A DNA stretch of 64,000 nucleotides from Variovorax sp. OV700 (GTDB taxonomy: Bacteria > Pseudomonadota > Gammaproteobacteria > Burkholderiales > Burkholderiaceae_C). A model generated the notes under the pieces. It did no database searches. It had not been told where the DNA came from and saw only the letters and a program-made list of their open reading frames with translations. Shown piece by piece: positions 1 to 7,311 of this stretch (position 1 is its first letter; the number at the start of each line of letters is the position of its first letter). The position numbers and the translations under genes were made by a program. Where the stretch lies: positions 310,001 to 374,000 of the forward strand of contig NZ_FNDR01000004.1 of NCBI RefSeq assembly GCF_900099805.1. Reading direction: 5' to 3'.

Positions 1-130
1 GGGGTTAGCCCGCGCCGCGTGATACGCGAGCAAGTGTGCCAAGGCATCCGATGCGGCCTCCACACCTGAGCGGCGCCACGCGAAGCGGCACGCATTGCGC
101 AACCTTTTTTCGCCATGCCGAGGGGAATTC

Positions 131-146
131 GGGTAAACCCTAAAAT
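131..146 (+). promoter_or_regulatory. Possible operator/promoter element
   Basis: The inverted repeat GGGTAAACCC (131-140) is followed directly by TAAAAT (141-146), which resembles a -10 box, about 40 bases upstream of the small gene at 189. A palindrome touching a -10 box would suit a repressor site. I see no convincing -35 element at normal spacing, so this is only a suggestion. Confidence 0.22.
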
Positions 147-188
147 GAAGGGCAATTCAACCCATCCACCAAACCCAGGAGTTCCTTT

Positions 189-425
189 ATGCCTACCCTT
201 GACCGAACGTCCGGCGCGAGCGCATTCAGTGGCTTGGCTGGCGCGCTCAAGGCATTTGCTGAAGAGGCCAGCGTGCTCGTTCAGGCCTTGCTGAGCCCCG
301 GCAAGGTCATCGAAGAAGTCGAGCAGATGCGCGCCCTGCAAGTGCGCGCCAACCGCATCGAGGCATCAGACCCGCTGCGCGCCGACGTGCTGCGCTGGCA
401 CGCCTCGCGCATCGGCCTGCGCTAA
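189..425 (+). CDS. Hypothetical 78-residue protein
   Basis: A short protein of no family I recognise. It is largely helical in composition (Ala, Leu, Glu, Arg) and has no signal peptide, membrane segment or Cys/His cluster. An AGGAG Shine-Dalgarno (177-181) lies seven bases before the ATG, which fixes the start and supports real translation. It stands alone: the next feature is a tRNA gene on the same strand about 80 bases downstream. A cytoplasmic, helical, possibly oligomeric protein is all that can be inferred. Confidence 0.6.
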   Translation: MPTLDRTSGASAFSGLAGALKAFAEEASVLVQALLSPGKVIEEVEQMRALQVRANRIEASDPLRADVLRWHASRIGLR

Positions 426-504
426 GCAGCAGCAGGCCACGCGGCGACTCAGGTAGCCGACGCGCCGGAGCCGCCCCGAACTGGTAAAGTCCGGGCCGCC
501 CTCC

Positions 505-579
505 GTCTTCGTAGTTCAATGGATAGAACGGGGTCCTCCTAAGACTCAGATACAGGTTCGATTCCTGTCGAAGGCACCA
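505..579 (+). tRNA. tRNA-Arg (anticodon CCU)
   Basis: A full cloverleaf can be drawn. The acceptor stem GTCTTCG (505-511) pairs with CGAAGGC (569-575), with one U-G pair. The D arm is GTTC/GAAC. The anticodon stem GGGTC/GACTC encloses the loop CTCCTAA with anticodon CCT at 538-540. The T arm is ACAGG/CCTGT around TTCGATT. The discriminator is A576 and the CCA end (577-579) is encoded. It reads AGG arginine codons. Genes of this kind are common integration sites, and the 2 kb downstream look accessory. Confidence 0.95.
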
Positions 580-613
580 AGGACCCGGTTCACGGCGTCT
601 CACCCCACATCAG

Positions 614-649
614 AAACCCGCACGCTTCGAGGCGTAGCGGGTTTTTCTT
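614..649 (+). terminator. Rho-independent terminator after tRNA-Arg
   Basis: AAACCCGC (614-621) pairs with GCGGGTTT (637-644), the inner loop can pair further (CGC/GCG), and a T-rich tract TTTTTCTTT follows. It lies 35 bases after the tRNA 3' end on the same strand. Confidence 0.8.
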
Positions 650-743
650 TGCCCCACGTCATGTCATAACGCAGCGATGTCATCGCAGAGAAATACGGGT
701 ATTTTTGTTGGTATCTCGAAAGGCCCAAAAACCAGATAACAGG

Positions 744-1022
744 CTACTTTGGTTGAAGTCCGGCTAGCACGGCGCCCAGTTGCTCGTCGTTCAAGGCCGG
801 ATGTACTTCCATGTCCATCAGATCGGACCACTCGAGAACCCAGCGTGCCATCGCAGAAGCGTCGTCTGCCTCGCTGATGCTGATGCCCGTGCCGTTAGCC
901 ACGTCGTGCCAGCGCCCGAGCAGCTTAATACCGTCTGGAGGCTGTCCACCTGTTTTCGCGAAGCGCTCGATGACAGCGTTGCGATTGCCAGAAGCAATGC
1001 GCCAATGGCCAATGAAAAGCAT
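744..1022 (-). CDS. DUF3303-like protein
   Basis: A 92-residue protein starting MLFIGHWR, with the pattern of DUF3303 family proteins: an N-terminal strand containing 'MLFIGHW', a central 'PPDGIKLLGRWHD' segment, an 'SEADDASAMARWVLEWSDL' helix and a closing 'MDMEVHPAL' strand. This family has a small alpha/beta-barrel-like fold. Its function is unknown. The frame is open about 30 codons upstream, but the ATG at 1022 is preceded at proper spacing by a GGGGA Shine-Dalgarno on the minus strand and matches the family start. It has no operon partner and lies in the gene-poor stretch after tRNA-Arg. Confidence 0.7.
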   Translation of the reverse strand: MLFIGHWRIASGNRNAVIERFAKTGGQPPDGIKLLGRWHDVANGTGISISEADDASAMARWVLEWSDLMDMEVHPALNDEQLGAVLAGLQPK

Positions 1023-1618
1023 GATGTTCTTCCCCTTCTGGCACTTTGAAAGTGCGATGCGTGCGAGTGCCGCGCGAGCAACGCCGGGTTTTTGGATGAT
1101 GCCCTGAGTCATTGAAAGTCGATCACGCCCACATCTATCGCAGACGTCACGGCTCGCTTTTGGTCGTAGTGGCGTGCGAGCTTAGATTCGAAAGGGCTCG
1201 CTCAGAAGGATATTTGTTAACCTTTGTTTTCATACTTCAATCGATGGCGCAGCGTGGTTCAACGGCCGAAGGCGTCATGGATAGGCACCCCGCCAAAGCC
1301 GCGTTCATGGCGTAACTCGACGACATGCAACGGCGCGCCATGCCGCGGCCGATAGAGCGTTCGCTCCGGTCGCTCAAAGCTAACGAACGACTGATCGGAC
1401 CACTCGTCCCGAGCCAGCGCGCAACACCGCCGGTGGCGGCCCTTCCAGACTGCTGGATTCCCACTGGCAGGTACTTCTTTACGTGTTGCGAGAGCACGGG
1501 TGCTGCACCTGCACCCAAGCACCTGTCAAAAAGCCAGGCTGCGACATGACAAATGCCCCTCGCGCCCGCACCTTTTCCGCCTTAGCCTATCAATGCACTC
1601 AATCGAAAGGCGGCCCCC
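1023..1618. other. Gene-poor stretch, nothing identified
   Basis: About 600 bases in which neither strand gives a convincing protein. Short open frames on the minus strand (1237-1522) are rich in Arg, Ser and Cys and lack ribosome sites. No tRNA, recognisable insertion-sequence end or repeat was seen. It may be decayed coding sequence of an accessory region. Confidence 0.4.
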
Positions 1619-1711
1619 ATGGACGTACTCGAATGGATCATTCTCAACGCGGTGCTTCTGGTCATCGCCGCAGCCATCTACGACTTCTGGCGAGGCTGCA
1701 AGGGCCTGTGA
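1619..1711 (+). CDS. 30-residue single-pass membrane protein
   Basis: A very small open frame, MDVLEWIILNAVLL..., with one hydrophobic helix (about residues 5-22) followed by a polar, positively charged end (DFWRGCKGL). The ATG has a clear AAAGG Shine-Dalgarno (1606-1610) eight bases upstream. The next membrane-protein frame starts 13 bases after its stop, suggesting a two-gene unit. The function cannot be assigned. The good ribosome site and classical small-membrane-protein layout are the reasons for listing it. Confidence 0.45.
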   Translation: MDVLEWIILNAVLLVIAAAIYDFWRGCKGL

Positions 1712-1724
1712 AGGCGAAGCCGCG

Positions 1725-2228
1725 ATGACAATCTCAAGGCACTTGGGCAGCGTGGTGCATCGACTGTTCGTCGTGTTCCAGTGGGCGACAGCCGCGCTGG
1801 TTGTTGCTGTTGGATGGGCTGCGCATCCGCAGCCGATCGAACAGCTGATTCCGTGGGAAAAGAAGGAAAGTTCTTATGCCAGCCCGCATTCGATGCCGCT
1901 GGACCGCGAACCCTTCGCCGCGAAAGCCTTGCCTGCGCCGAAGCGCGAAAAGCCTGTCAGCTTTCCGGCGCAGCCAGCGTCTTCGAGTCCTGCGACGCCT
2001 GTTGCTGGCGTTGCGGTGGGCCGACCAGTGCGGCTGGTCCGGTCTGCTCGCCCAGGTCTTTGCGCCCGAGGCCTCTCACGAGGCGGCGCGGTATGTGGTG
2101 TGTTCTCAGAAACTGCGCCAGAGCCTCACTGCGCGCAGGTTCGGATGCCGGTAGAAACATGTGCATCACGCTCATGGTGTCGTCCCGAAAATGCCAGAAA
2201 TGCAAGATGGCTGGCTCGCTTCCTGTAG
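1725..2228 (+). CDS. Hypothetical membrane-anchored protein, C-terminus doubtful
   Basis: This frame opens with MTISRHLGSV, has one membrane helix (about residues 14-32) and then a Pro/Ala/Ser-rich segment. The first 90 or so residues look like real protein. The rest is rich in Cys, Arg and Trp with no clear pattern, so the reading frame may have shifted or the gene may be decayed. It lies 13 bases after the 30-residue membrane protein and could be co-translated with it; an AAGG (1711-1714) lies ten bases before the ATG. A competing minus-strand frame covers 1957-2175. No family is recognised. Confidence 0.3.
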   Translation: MTISRHLGSVVHRLFVVFQWATAALVVAVGWAAHPQPIEQLIPWEKKESSYASPHSMPLDREPFAAKALPAPKREKPVSFPAQPASSSPATPVAGVAVGRPVRLVRSARPGLCARGLSRGGAVCGVFSETAPEPHCAQVRMPVETCASRSWCRPENARNARWLARFL

Positions 2229-2550
2229 ACCCGGAGCCTTGGGTTTGACGCGGCTCTGGCGTGCCGCAGGCGGATTATGGGCGCCGAAATCCGATGCGGT
2301 TGCACAGCCCCTTGGCGAGTAGTGTTGCTGGCACGCTAAGGGCTTACCGGTAGGTTCTCTTGTCGTCGTTTACTTACTTTTTACTACTGCTCGATACGCT
2401 CGCGCTGGCGTTCCAGGCCATGCGTACCAGCGGGAATCCAAAGCTGGAGCTGTAGGCACCCGCCCACGCGCACGGACTGGTTTCTCCCGCACGCGGGGGT
2501 CGCGCGCTTGGTCAATGTAGAGGCCTATCTACTCAACGGAGACGCCGATC
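2229..2550. other. Non-coding stretch, nothing identified
   Basis: About 320 bases without a credible open frame on either strand. It has a T-rich patch near 2360-2390. No repeat, tRNA or clear promoter was found. It probably contains the leader of the 25-residue membrane protein at 2551. Confidence 0.4.
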
Positions 2551-2628
2551 ATGAAAAGCATCATCCTCTGGCTCTGCGGAGTGCCGCTGGTCGTGATCAT
2601 CGGCCTGAAGGTCTTCGGCATTCTTTGA
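2551..2628 (+). CDS. 25-residue hydrophobic membrane peptide
   Basis: The frame MKSIILWLCGVPLVVIIGLK... encodes one hydrophobic helix filling nearly the whole peptide, with Lys2 at the N-terminus and Lys20 inside. A GGAG motif (2538-2541) lies nine bases before the ATG, and a strong Rho-independent terminator follows about 65 bases after the stop. So the element looks like a complete small transcription unit. Tiny single-pass proteins of this sort are often stress-related or regulators of membrane complexes, but nothing here shows which. Confidence 0.5.
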   Translation: MKSIILWLCGVPLVVIIGLKVFGIL

Positions 2629-2693
2629 AGTCAATTGAAGAACTAAAGAACGGCGAATCCCGGTTCCTCCTCACGGCGCAATACTGCGTCGTT

Positions 2694-2720
2694 AAGCGCT
2701 CCCTCGGGGGCGCTTTTTTT
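2694..2720 (+). terminator. Rho-independent terminator
   Basis: AGCGC (2695-2699) pairs with GCGCT (2710-2714), and an inner CCC/GGG adds stability. Seven T residues follow (2714-2720). It would end the transcript of the small membrane peptide at 2551. Confidence 0.8.
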
Positions 2721-2747
2721 GCGTCCTCGCCCACGCGGTGGACAGCG

Positions 2748-3494
2748 TCAGTGGGTTTCGCGGCGCAGCTGCTGCACGTCTTCGTGCAGAGACCGGGCCC
2801 ATGCGCGACGCTCACGGCCTAGCGACTGCTGCGGCTCGCCGAAGCGCACGATGGCCAGGAGCGGCGGTGAGCGCAGCGTGTTCCAGAGCGAGGTCAGCAA
2901 GTTGTCGTCGTCGATGTAGCGTGGCGCCTGGCTGGTTTCCCTGGTGGCCGCGTCGGCAAAGCGCAGCGCGGCGGGGAGCACGGGTGCGCCGGAAGAAATG
3001 GCGGCCTGCAACAGGTTGGCGTGAAAGGGCAGCAGCCCGTTGCCGTCGCTGGTGGTGCCTTCAGGGAACACGCCGATGCGGTCGCCGCCCTGCAGCGCCT
3101 CGGTCATGTGGTGAACCACGCGCATCGCGTCGCGCCGGCGCTCGCGCTCGATGTAGAGCGACCCCGCGCCGGTGGAGAGCGTGCCGATCAGCGGCCAGTG
3201 CTTCACGCCCGACTTGGAGACAAAGCGCACGTGGCACGCGGCATGAATGGCGGTGATATCCAGCCACGAGAGGTGATTGCAGATGAGCAGCACCGGCCCG
3301 TCTCCCGGTGGGGTGCCCTGCACCTTGAGCGTGACGCCCATGATCTCCAGCAGGCGCCGAGACCATTGCTGCACGCGCAGGTTGCGCTCTTGCGGCGAGA
3401 GGCCCGGAAAGGCAAAGCGGATCGTCCACCAGCCGCCGAGCGCGTGTCCCACCGCATGGAGCAGGCGCCAGCAAGCCTTCAGTGAATGAACCAT
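2748..3494 (-). CDS. plsC: 1-acyl-sn-glycerol-3-phosphate acyltransferase
   Basis: A 248-residue membrane-associated acyltransferase of the PlsC family, which acylates lysophosphatidic acid to phosphatidic acid. It has the catalytic block NHLSWLD (His-x4-Asp) and the glycerol-phosphate binding block FPEGTTSDG, with a hydrophobic N-terminal helix before them. The ATG at 3494 is chosen because the frame upstream runs into the end of the PyrC-like gene; an AAGGGA lies before it. It follows that gene by 23 bases and is probably the last gene of the yqgE-ruvX-pyrRB operon. A second, different PlsC-type enzyme is encoded at 53227-53946. Confidence 0.88.
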   Translation of the reverse strand: MVHSLKACWRLLHAVGHALGGWWTIRFAFPGLSPQERNLRVQQWSRRLLEIMGVTLKVQGTPPGDGPVLLICNHLSWLDITAIHAACHVRFVSKSGVKHWPLIGTLSTGAGSLYIERERRRDAMRVVHHMTEALQGGDRIGVFPEGTTSDGNGLLPFHANLLQAAISSGAPVLPAALRFADAATRETSQAPRYIDDDNLLTSLWNTLRSPPLLAIVRFGEPQQSLGRERRAWARSLHEDVQQLRRETH

Positions 3495-3517
3495 CGAGAT
3501 GCGGTCCCTTTTTTCAA

Positions 3518-4801
3518 TCAACCGTGGACCACGCGGCCCGCAACGAGGGTGTGGCGCGCCCGCCCCTGCAGCGGGTAGCCCGCGAACGGCGTGTGCTTGC
3601 CCTGGCTCTTGAGCGCCTCGGGTTGCACCTGCCACTCGATGGTCGGATCGAAGACGCACAGGTCGGCCACGCCGCCCACGGCGAGCCGGCCGATGCCGGT
3701 GGCCGCGTCGGCGCCCGTGAGCAATCGCGCGGGTGCGGAGCTGATGACCTCCAGCGCGCGCGATATGCCGGCACCGCTGCGCTCGCCCCATTGCAGCGCG
3801 AGCGGCAGGAGCAGTTCGAGCCCCGTGGCGCCGGGTTCGGCTTCGGCAAAGGGCAGCGTCTTGGCGTCGGCTTCGACGGGCGTGTGGTCAGACACCAGCG
3901 CGTCGATGGTGCCGTCGGCCAGCGCGGCCGAGAGCGCATCGCGGTCGCCCTGCTGGCGCAGTGGCGGATTGAGGCGCGCGCGGCTGTCGAAAAAGCCGAT
4001 GTCGGTGTCGGCAAGATGCAGCGAGTTGATGCTGACGTCGCAGGTGAGCGGCAGGCCCTGGGCCTTGGCCGCGCGCACCAGCGCTACGCCCGCGGCGCTG
4101 GAGATGCGGCACAGGTGCACGCGCGCGCCGGTGCTCTTCATAAGCTCGACGATGGTGAAGATGGCGATGGTTTCCGCCGACACCGGCACACCCGAGAGGC
4201 CGAGGCGCGTGGCCAGCGGGCCGCTGGCCGCGACACCCTTGCCAAGATCGCGGTCTTGGGGGCGCAGCCACACGGTGTAGCCGAAGGTACTTGCGTAGAG
4301 CAGCGCGCGCTGCAGCACCTGGGTGTCGGCAAGCGGCACGTCGGCCTGGCTGAAGCCGATGCAGCCGGCCTCGGTGAGCTCGGCCATCTCGGTGAGCACG
4401 CCGCCGGCAAGACTGCGCGTGAGCGCGCCGAGCGGAAAGAGGCGCGCGCATTGCAGCTTCTCGGCGCGGAACTTGAGCATCTCGACCAGGCCGGGCTCGT
4501 CGAGCACGGGATCGGTGTCGGGCGGGCACACCAGGCTGGTCACGCCGCCCGCAATGGCCGCGGCCATTTCGCTTTCGAGCATGCCTTCGTGTTCGTAGCC
4601 GGGCTCGCGCAGGCGCGCCGCCAGATCGACGAGGCCGGGCGCGACGACGTAGCCCGCGGCGTCGATGGTGCGGTCGGCCTTGAAGCCGGCCGGCGTGTTG
4701 CCAATGCCGGCGATCTTGCCGTCGGCGATGGCGATGTCGGTTTTCTTGTCGGTGCCTGATGCGGGGTCGACCACGCGGCCGTTGATGATCAGTGTGTTCA
4801 T
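3518..4801 (-). CDS. pyrC: Dihydroorotase-like protein, probably non-catalytic (PyrC')
   Basis: A 427-residue amidohydrolase of the class I dihydroorotase family. The hallmark D-x-H-x-H-x-REPG motif reads D59-L-A-A-R-L-REPG, so both first metal-binding His residues are Ala61 and Arg63. The later HxxH motif reads HLCR (229-232), with Arg for the second His, and the usual PHH segment is NSLH. The SDHTP block (304-308) is kept. This matches the inactive PyrC' proteins of Pseudomonas, which hold aspartate transcarbamoylase dodecamers together. Its ATG overlaps the pyrB stop by four bases. A catalytic dihydroorotase must then be encoded elsewhere. Confidence 0.85.
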   Translation of the reverse strand: MNTLIINGRVVDPASGTDKKTDIAIADGKIAGIGNTPAGFKADRTIDAAGYVVAPGLVDLAARLREPGYEHEGMLESEMAAAIAGGVTSLVCPPDTDPVLDEPGLVEMLKFRAEKLQCARLFPLGALTRSLAGGVLTEMAELTEAGCIGFSQADVPLADTQVLQRALLYASTFGYTVWLRPQDRDLGKGVAASGPLATRLGLSGVPVSAETIAIFTIVELMKSTGARVHLCRISSAAGVALVRAAKAQGLPLTCDVSINSLHLADTDIGFFDSRARLNPPLRQQGDRDALSAALADGTIDALVSDHTPVEADAKTLPFAEAEPGATGLELLLPLALQWGERSGAGISRALEVISSAPARLLTGADAATGIGRLAVGGVADLCVFDPTIEWQVQPEALKSQGKHTPFAGYPLQGRARHTLVAGRVVHG

Positions 4802-5760
4802 GCTTCGTTACCTGCGACGATGCTCATCACAGCCATTCGGACCGCGATTCCGAAAGTGACCTGCGGGAGGATCACGCTCTGCTTTCCGTCGACCACAGCA
4901 GAGTCGATCTCCACGCCGCGGTTGATGGGCCCCGGGTGCATCACGATCGCATCGGGCTTGGCCAGCTGCAGCTTCTCGGGCGTGAGGCCATAGGTCTTGA
5001 AGAACTCTTGCGACGAGGGCAGCAGCGCGCCGCTCATGCGTTCGTTCTGCAGGCGCAGCATGATGATGACGTCGCAGTCCTTGATGCCTTCTTCGAGCGT
5101 GTGGCACACACGCACGCCCATGCCGGCCATGTCGCCGGGCACGAGAGTCTTCGGGCCGACCACGCGCACCTCGGCGCAGCCCAGCGTGGTGAGGGCATGA
5201 ATGTCGGAGCGCGCCACGCGCGAGTGCAGCACGTCGCCGACGATCGCGACCGTGAGGTTCGAGAAGTCTTTCTTGTAATGGCGGATCGTGTACATGTCGA
5301 GCAGCCCCTGGGTCGGGTGCGCATGGCGGCCGTCGCCGGCATTCACCACGTGCACGTGGGGCGCCACATGCTGCGCGATGAGGTAGGGCGCGCCCGACTC
5401 GCTGTGGCGCACCACAAAGAGGTCGGCCGCCATCGCGCTCAGGTTGGCGATGGTGTCGAGCAGCGACTCGCCCTTGGTGGCCGAGGAGCGCGCGATGTCC
5501 AGGTTGATGACGTCGGCCGACAGGCGCTTGGCCGCGATCTCGAAGGTGGTGCGCGTGCGGGTGCTGTTTTCGAAGAACAGGTTGAACACGCTCTTGCCGC
5601 GCAGTAGCGGCACCTTCTTGACCTCGCGGTCGCTCACGCTGGTGAAGTTGGCGGCGGTGTCGAGAATGTGCGTGACGATGTCCTTGGGCAGGCCCTCGAT
5701 CGACAGCAGATGAATCAGTTCGCCGTTCTTGTTGAGTTGCGGGTTTCGCTTGTAGAGCAT
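4798..5760 (-). CDS. pyrB: Aspartate carbamoyltransferase catalytic subunit
   Basis: A 320-residue enzyme of de novo pyrimidine synthesis that joins carbamoyl phosphate and L-aspartate. The carbamoyl-phosphate loop is seen as [10 protein letters not shown] and the second substrate block as HPTQGLLD; the HPGPINRG block near the C-terminus is typical of PyrB. The start [10 protein letters not shown] at 5760 overlaps the pyrR stop (TAATG). No pyrI regulatory subunit follows. Instead a dihydroorotase-like gene without catalytic His overlaps its 3' end, the arrangement of class A pseudomonad-type transcarbamoylases. Confidence 0.95.
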   Translation of the reverse strand: MLYKRNPQLNKNGELIHLLSIEGLPKDIVTHILDTAANFTSVSDREVKKVPLLRGKSVFNLFFENSTRTRTTFEIAAKRLSADVINLDIARSSATKGESLLDTIANLSAMAADLFVVRHSESGAPYLIAQHVAPHVHVVNAGDGRHAHPTQGLLDMYTIRHYKKDFSNLTVAIVGDVLHSRVARSDIHALTTLGCAEVRVVGPKTLVPGDMAGMGVRVCHTLEEGIKDCDVIIMLRLQNERMSGALLPSSQEFFKTYGLTPEKLQLAKPDAIVMHPGPINRGVEIDSAVVDGKQSVILPQVTFGIAVRMAVMSIVAGNEA

Positions 5761-6257
5761 TACTTGCTTTCCTCCACCTTGAGGCTGAAGGCGCCGTCGT
5801 TGGCGCGGGCCAGCGCGAGCAGCTGCGTGTCGGGCAGTGTGAGTTTTTCGGCCGCAAAATCGGCCGCCACGGGCAGTTCGCGCCCGCCGCGGTCGACCAG
5901 CACGGCAAGCCGCACACAGGCCGGGCGGCCGAAGTCGAACAGCTCGTTGAGCACCGCGCGGATGGTGCGGCCGGTGTAGAGCACGTCGTCGAGCAGCAGC
6001 ACGTCGCATCCGTTCACGTCGAAGGGCAGCGAGGTCTGCGCGCTGGCCGAGAGGCCGCGGCGCGCGAAGTCGTCGCGGTGCATGGCCGACGAGATGACGC
6101 CGGGCGCACCGGGCAGGCTCAGGTCTTTTTGCAGGCGCTCGACCAGCCAGGCGCCACCGGAGGTGATGCCGACCAGTCTGGTTTGGGGGCGCATCAGCGC
6201 TTGCACGCCTTTGAGCAGCTCCTTGTAGAGCGCTTCGGCATCGGGTATTGAACTCAA
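5760..6257 (-). CDS. pyrR: PyrR bifunctional regulator / uracil phosphoribosyltransferase
   Basis: A 165-residue phosphoribosyltransferase-fold protein. The PRPP-binding loop reads [14 protein letters not shown], typical of PyrR. In Gram-positives PyrR binds pyr mRNA and has weak uracil phosphoribosyltransferase activity; in proteobacteria its regulatory role is less clear. The start is taken as TTG at 6257, because it overlaps the ruvX stop (TTGA), has GAGGAG about six bases upstream, and gives the family's N-terminus. The next in-frame ATG would remove the first helix. No antiterminator-like leader is evident, since the gene is embedded in an operon. Confidence 0.88.
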   Translation of the reverse strand: MSSIPDAEALYKELLKGVQALMRPQTRLVGITSGGAWLVERLQKDLSLPGAPGVISSAMHRDDFARRGLSASAQTSLPFDVNGCDVLLLDDVLYTGRTIRAVLNELFDFGRPACVRLAVLVDRGGRELPVAADFAAEKLTLPDTQLLALARANDGAFSLKVEESK

Positions 6258-6712
6258 GGGAGGCTCCTCAAAAATTGTTCCAAGATGATGCAGGCGGAGG
6301 CGGCATCGGCATCTCGGGCACCCGAGGCCAGCGCCTCGGTGGTGCTGTAGCGCTCGTCGACCTCGAACACCTGCAGGTTGAAGCGCCCGCGCAGCTGGCG
6401 CGCGAACTTCAGTGCGCGGCGGGTGTTCTCGTGCGGGGCGCCGTCGGGGTGATAGGGCACGCCGACCACCAGCGCGTCGGGCTGCCATTCCTTGATGCGG
6501 GCTTCGACCAGCGCGAAGCGGGCATCGCCCTCGGCCTTGATGGTGGCTTGGGGGGTGGCGGTGCCCAGCAGCCGGTTGCCGCTGGCAACGCCAGTGCGCT
6601 TCAGCCCGAAGTCGAAGGCCAGGAAGCTCTGGAAGTGCGCCGGAACGGCAACAGGAACGGGAACGGAAGAAGAAGCGGAGGGTTGGGGCGCGTCGGGCAT
6701 GGCAGCGGCCAT
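6254..6712 (-). CDS. ruvX: RuvX/YqgF-type Holliday junction resolvase-like nuclease
   Basis: A 152-residue RNase H-fold protein. It shows the conserved [13 protein letters not shown] strand with the first catalytic Asp, then [10 protein letters not shown], and [10 protein letters not shown] near the C-terminus. Proteins of this family (YqgF, RuvX) act in 16S rRNA 5' end maturation and are proposed Holliday junction resolvases. The ATG at 6712 overlaps the yqgE stop by four bases. Its first 25 or so residues are a Pro/Ala/Ser/Val-rich extension not usual in the family, so a start at Met 6700 is also possible. It is co-transcribed with yqgE and pyrR. Confidence 0.92.
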   Translation of the reverse strand: MAAAMPDAPQPSASSSVPVPVAVPAHFQSFLAFDFGLKRTGVASGNRLLGTATPQATIKAEGDARFALVEARIKEWQPDALVVGVPYHPDGAPHENTRRALKFARQLRGRFNLQVFEVDERYSTTEALASGARDADAASACIILEQFLRSLP

Positions 6713-7311
6713 CACGCGTGTCCCGCTTCCGGCGACAGCGTCCACGCTTCCAGGCCCAGCAACAGCAGCGCCCTGTCGTAGCGCTGCTCGACCGGGGTGT
6801 CGAAGATCACGGCCGGGTCGGCGCTCACGGTGAGCCAGCTGTTTTCAGCCAGTTCGGACTCAAGCTGGCCCTCGCCCCAGGCCGAGTAGCCCAGCGAAAC
6901 CAGCACCTTGCGCGGCCCCGCGCCGGTGGCCAGCGCCTCCAGCACGTCCTTGGAGGTGGTCATTTCGAGCCCGCCGGGAATGGTCATGGTCGAGGCATAG
7001 ACCGATTCCTCGGGCTTTTCGGCATGGGAGAACACCGGCTCGTGCAGGACGAAGCCGCGTTCGGTCTGCACCGGTCCGCCCTGGAAGACGGGCGAGTCGC
7101 CGAGTTCGGGCCGCGCCAGGCGCAGCTCGATCTTCTCGAACAGCTCCTTGAGGTTGATGTCGCTGGGCTTGTTGATGACCAGGCCCAGCGCGCCGCGCTC
7201 GCTGTGCTCGCAGAGGTAGACGACGCTGCGGTTGAAAGTTTTATCTTCCATCCCCGGCATCGCAATCAGGAAATGATGCGTGAGGTTCATCGGGGCAGAA
7301 TCGGCAGCCAT
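6712..7311 (-). CDS. yqgE: YqgE/AlgH family protein
   Basis: A protein of up to 199 residues in the YqgE/AlgH family (DUF179), found beside yqgF/ruvX in many proteobacteria; its molecular function is not settled. Typical blocks are HHFLIAMPGM, FNRSVVYLCEH and ALGLVINKP. The first possible ATG (7311) directly abuts the ATG of the divergent photolyase gene. E. coli-like YqgE starts correspond to the Met at 7290 (MNLTHHFL), which may be the true start. It is the first gene of the minus-strand pyrimidine operon, so the operon promoter must lie within or just inside the photolyase coding region. Confidence 0.9.
   Translation of the reverse strand: MAADSAPMNLTHHFLIAMPGMEDKTFNRSVVYLCEHSERGALGLVINKPSDINLKELFEKIELRLARPELGDSPVFQGGPVQTERGFVLHEPVFSHAEKPEESVYASTMTIPGGLEMTTSKDVLEALATGAGPRKVLVSLGYSAWGEGQLESELAENSWLTVSADPAVIFDTPVEQRYDRALLLLGLEAWTLSPEAGHA

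Noticed and set aside
307..603. Minus-strand open frame across tRNA-Arg
   Set aside because: It runs through the tRNA gene, so it is not coding.
1957..2175. Minus-strand frame starting MSVMHMFLPASEPARSEALA
   Set aside because: It reads fairly like a protein, but has no clear ribosome site, matches no family I know and overlaps the plus-strand frame that follows the 30-residue membrane protein. I could not decide between them, so it is not listed as a gene.
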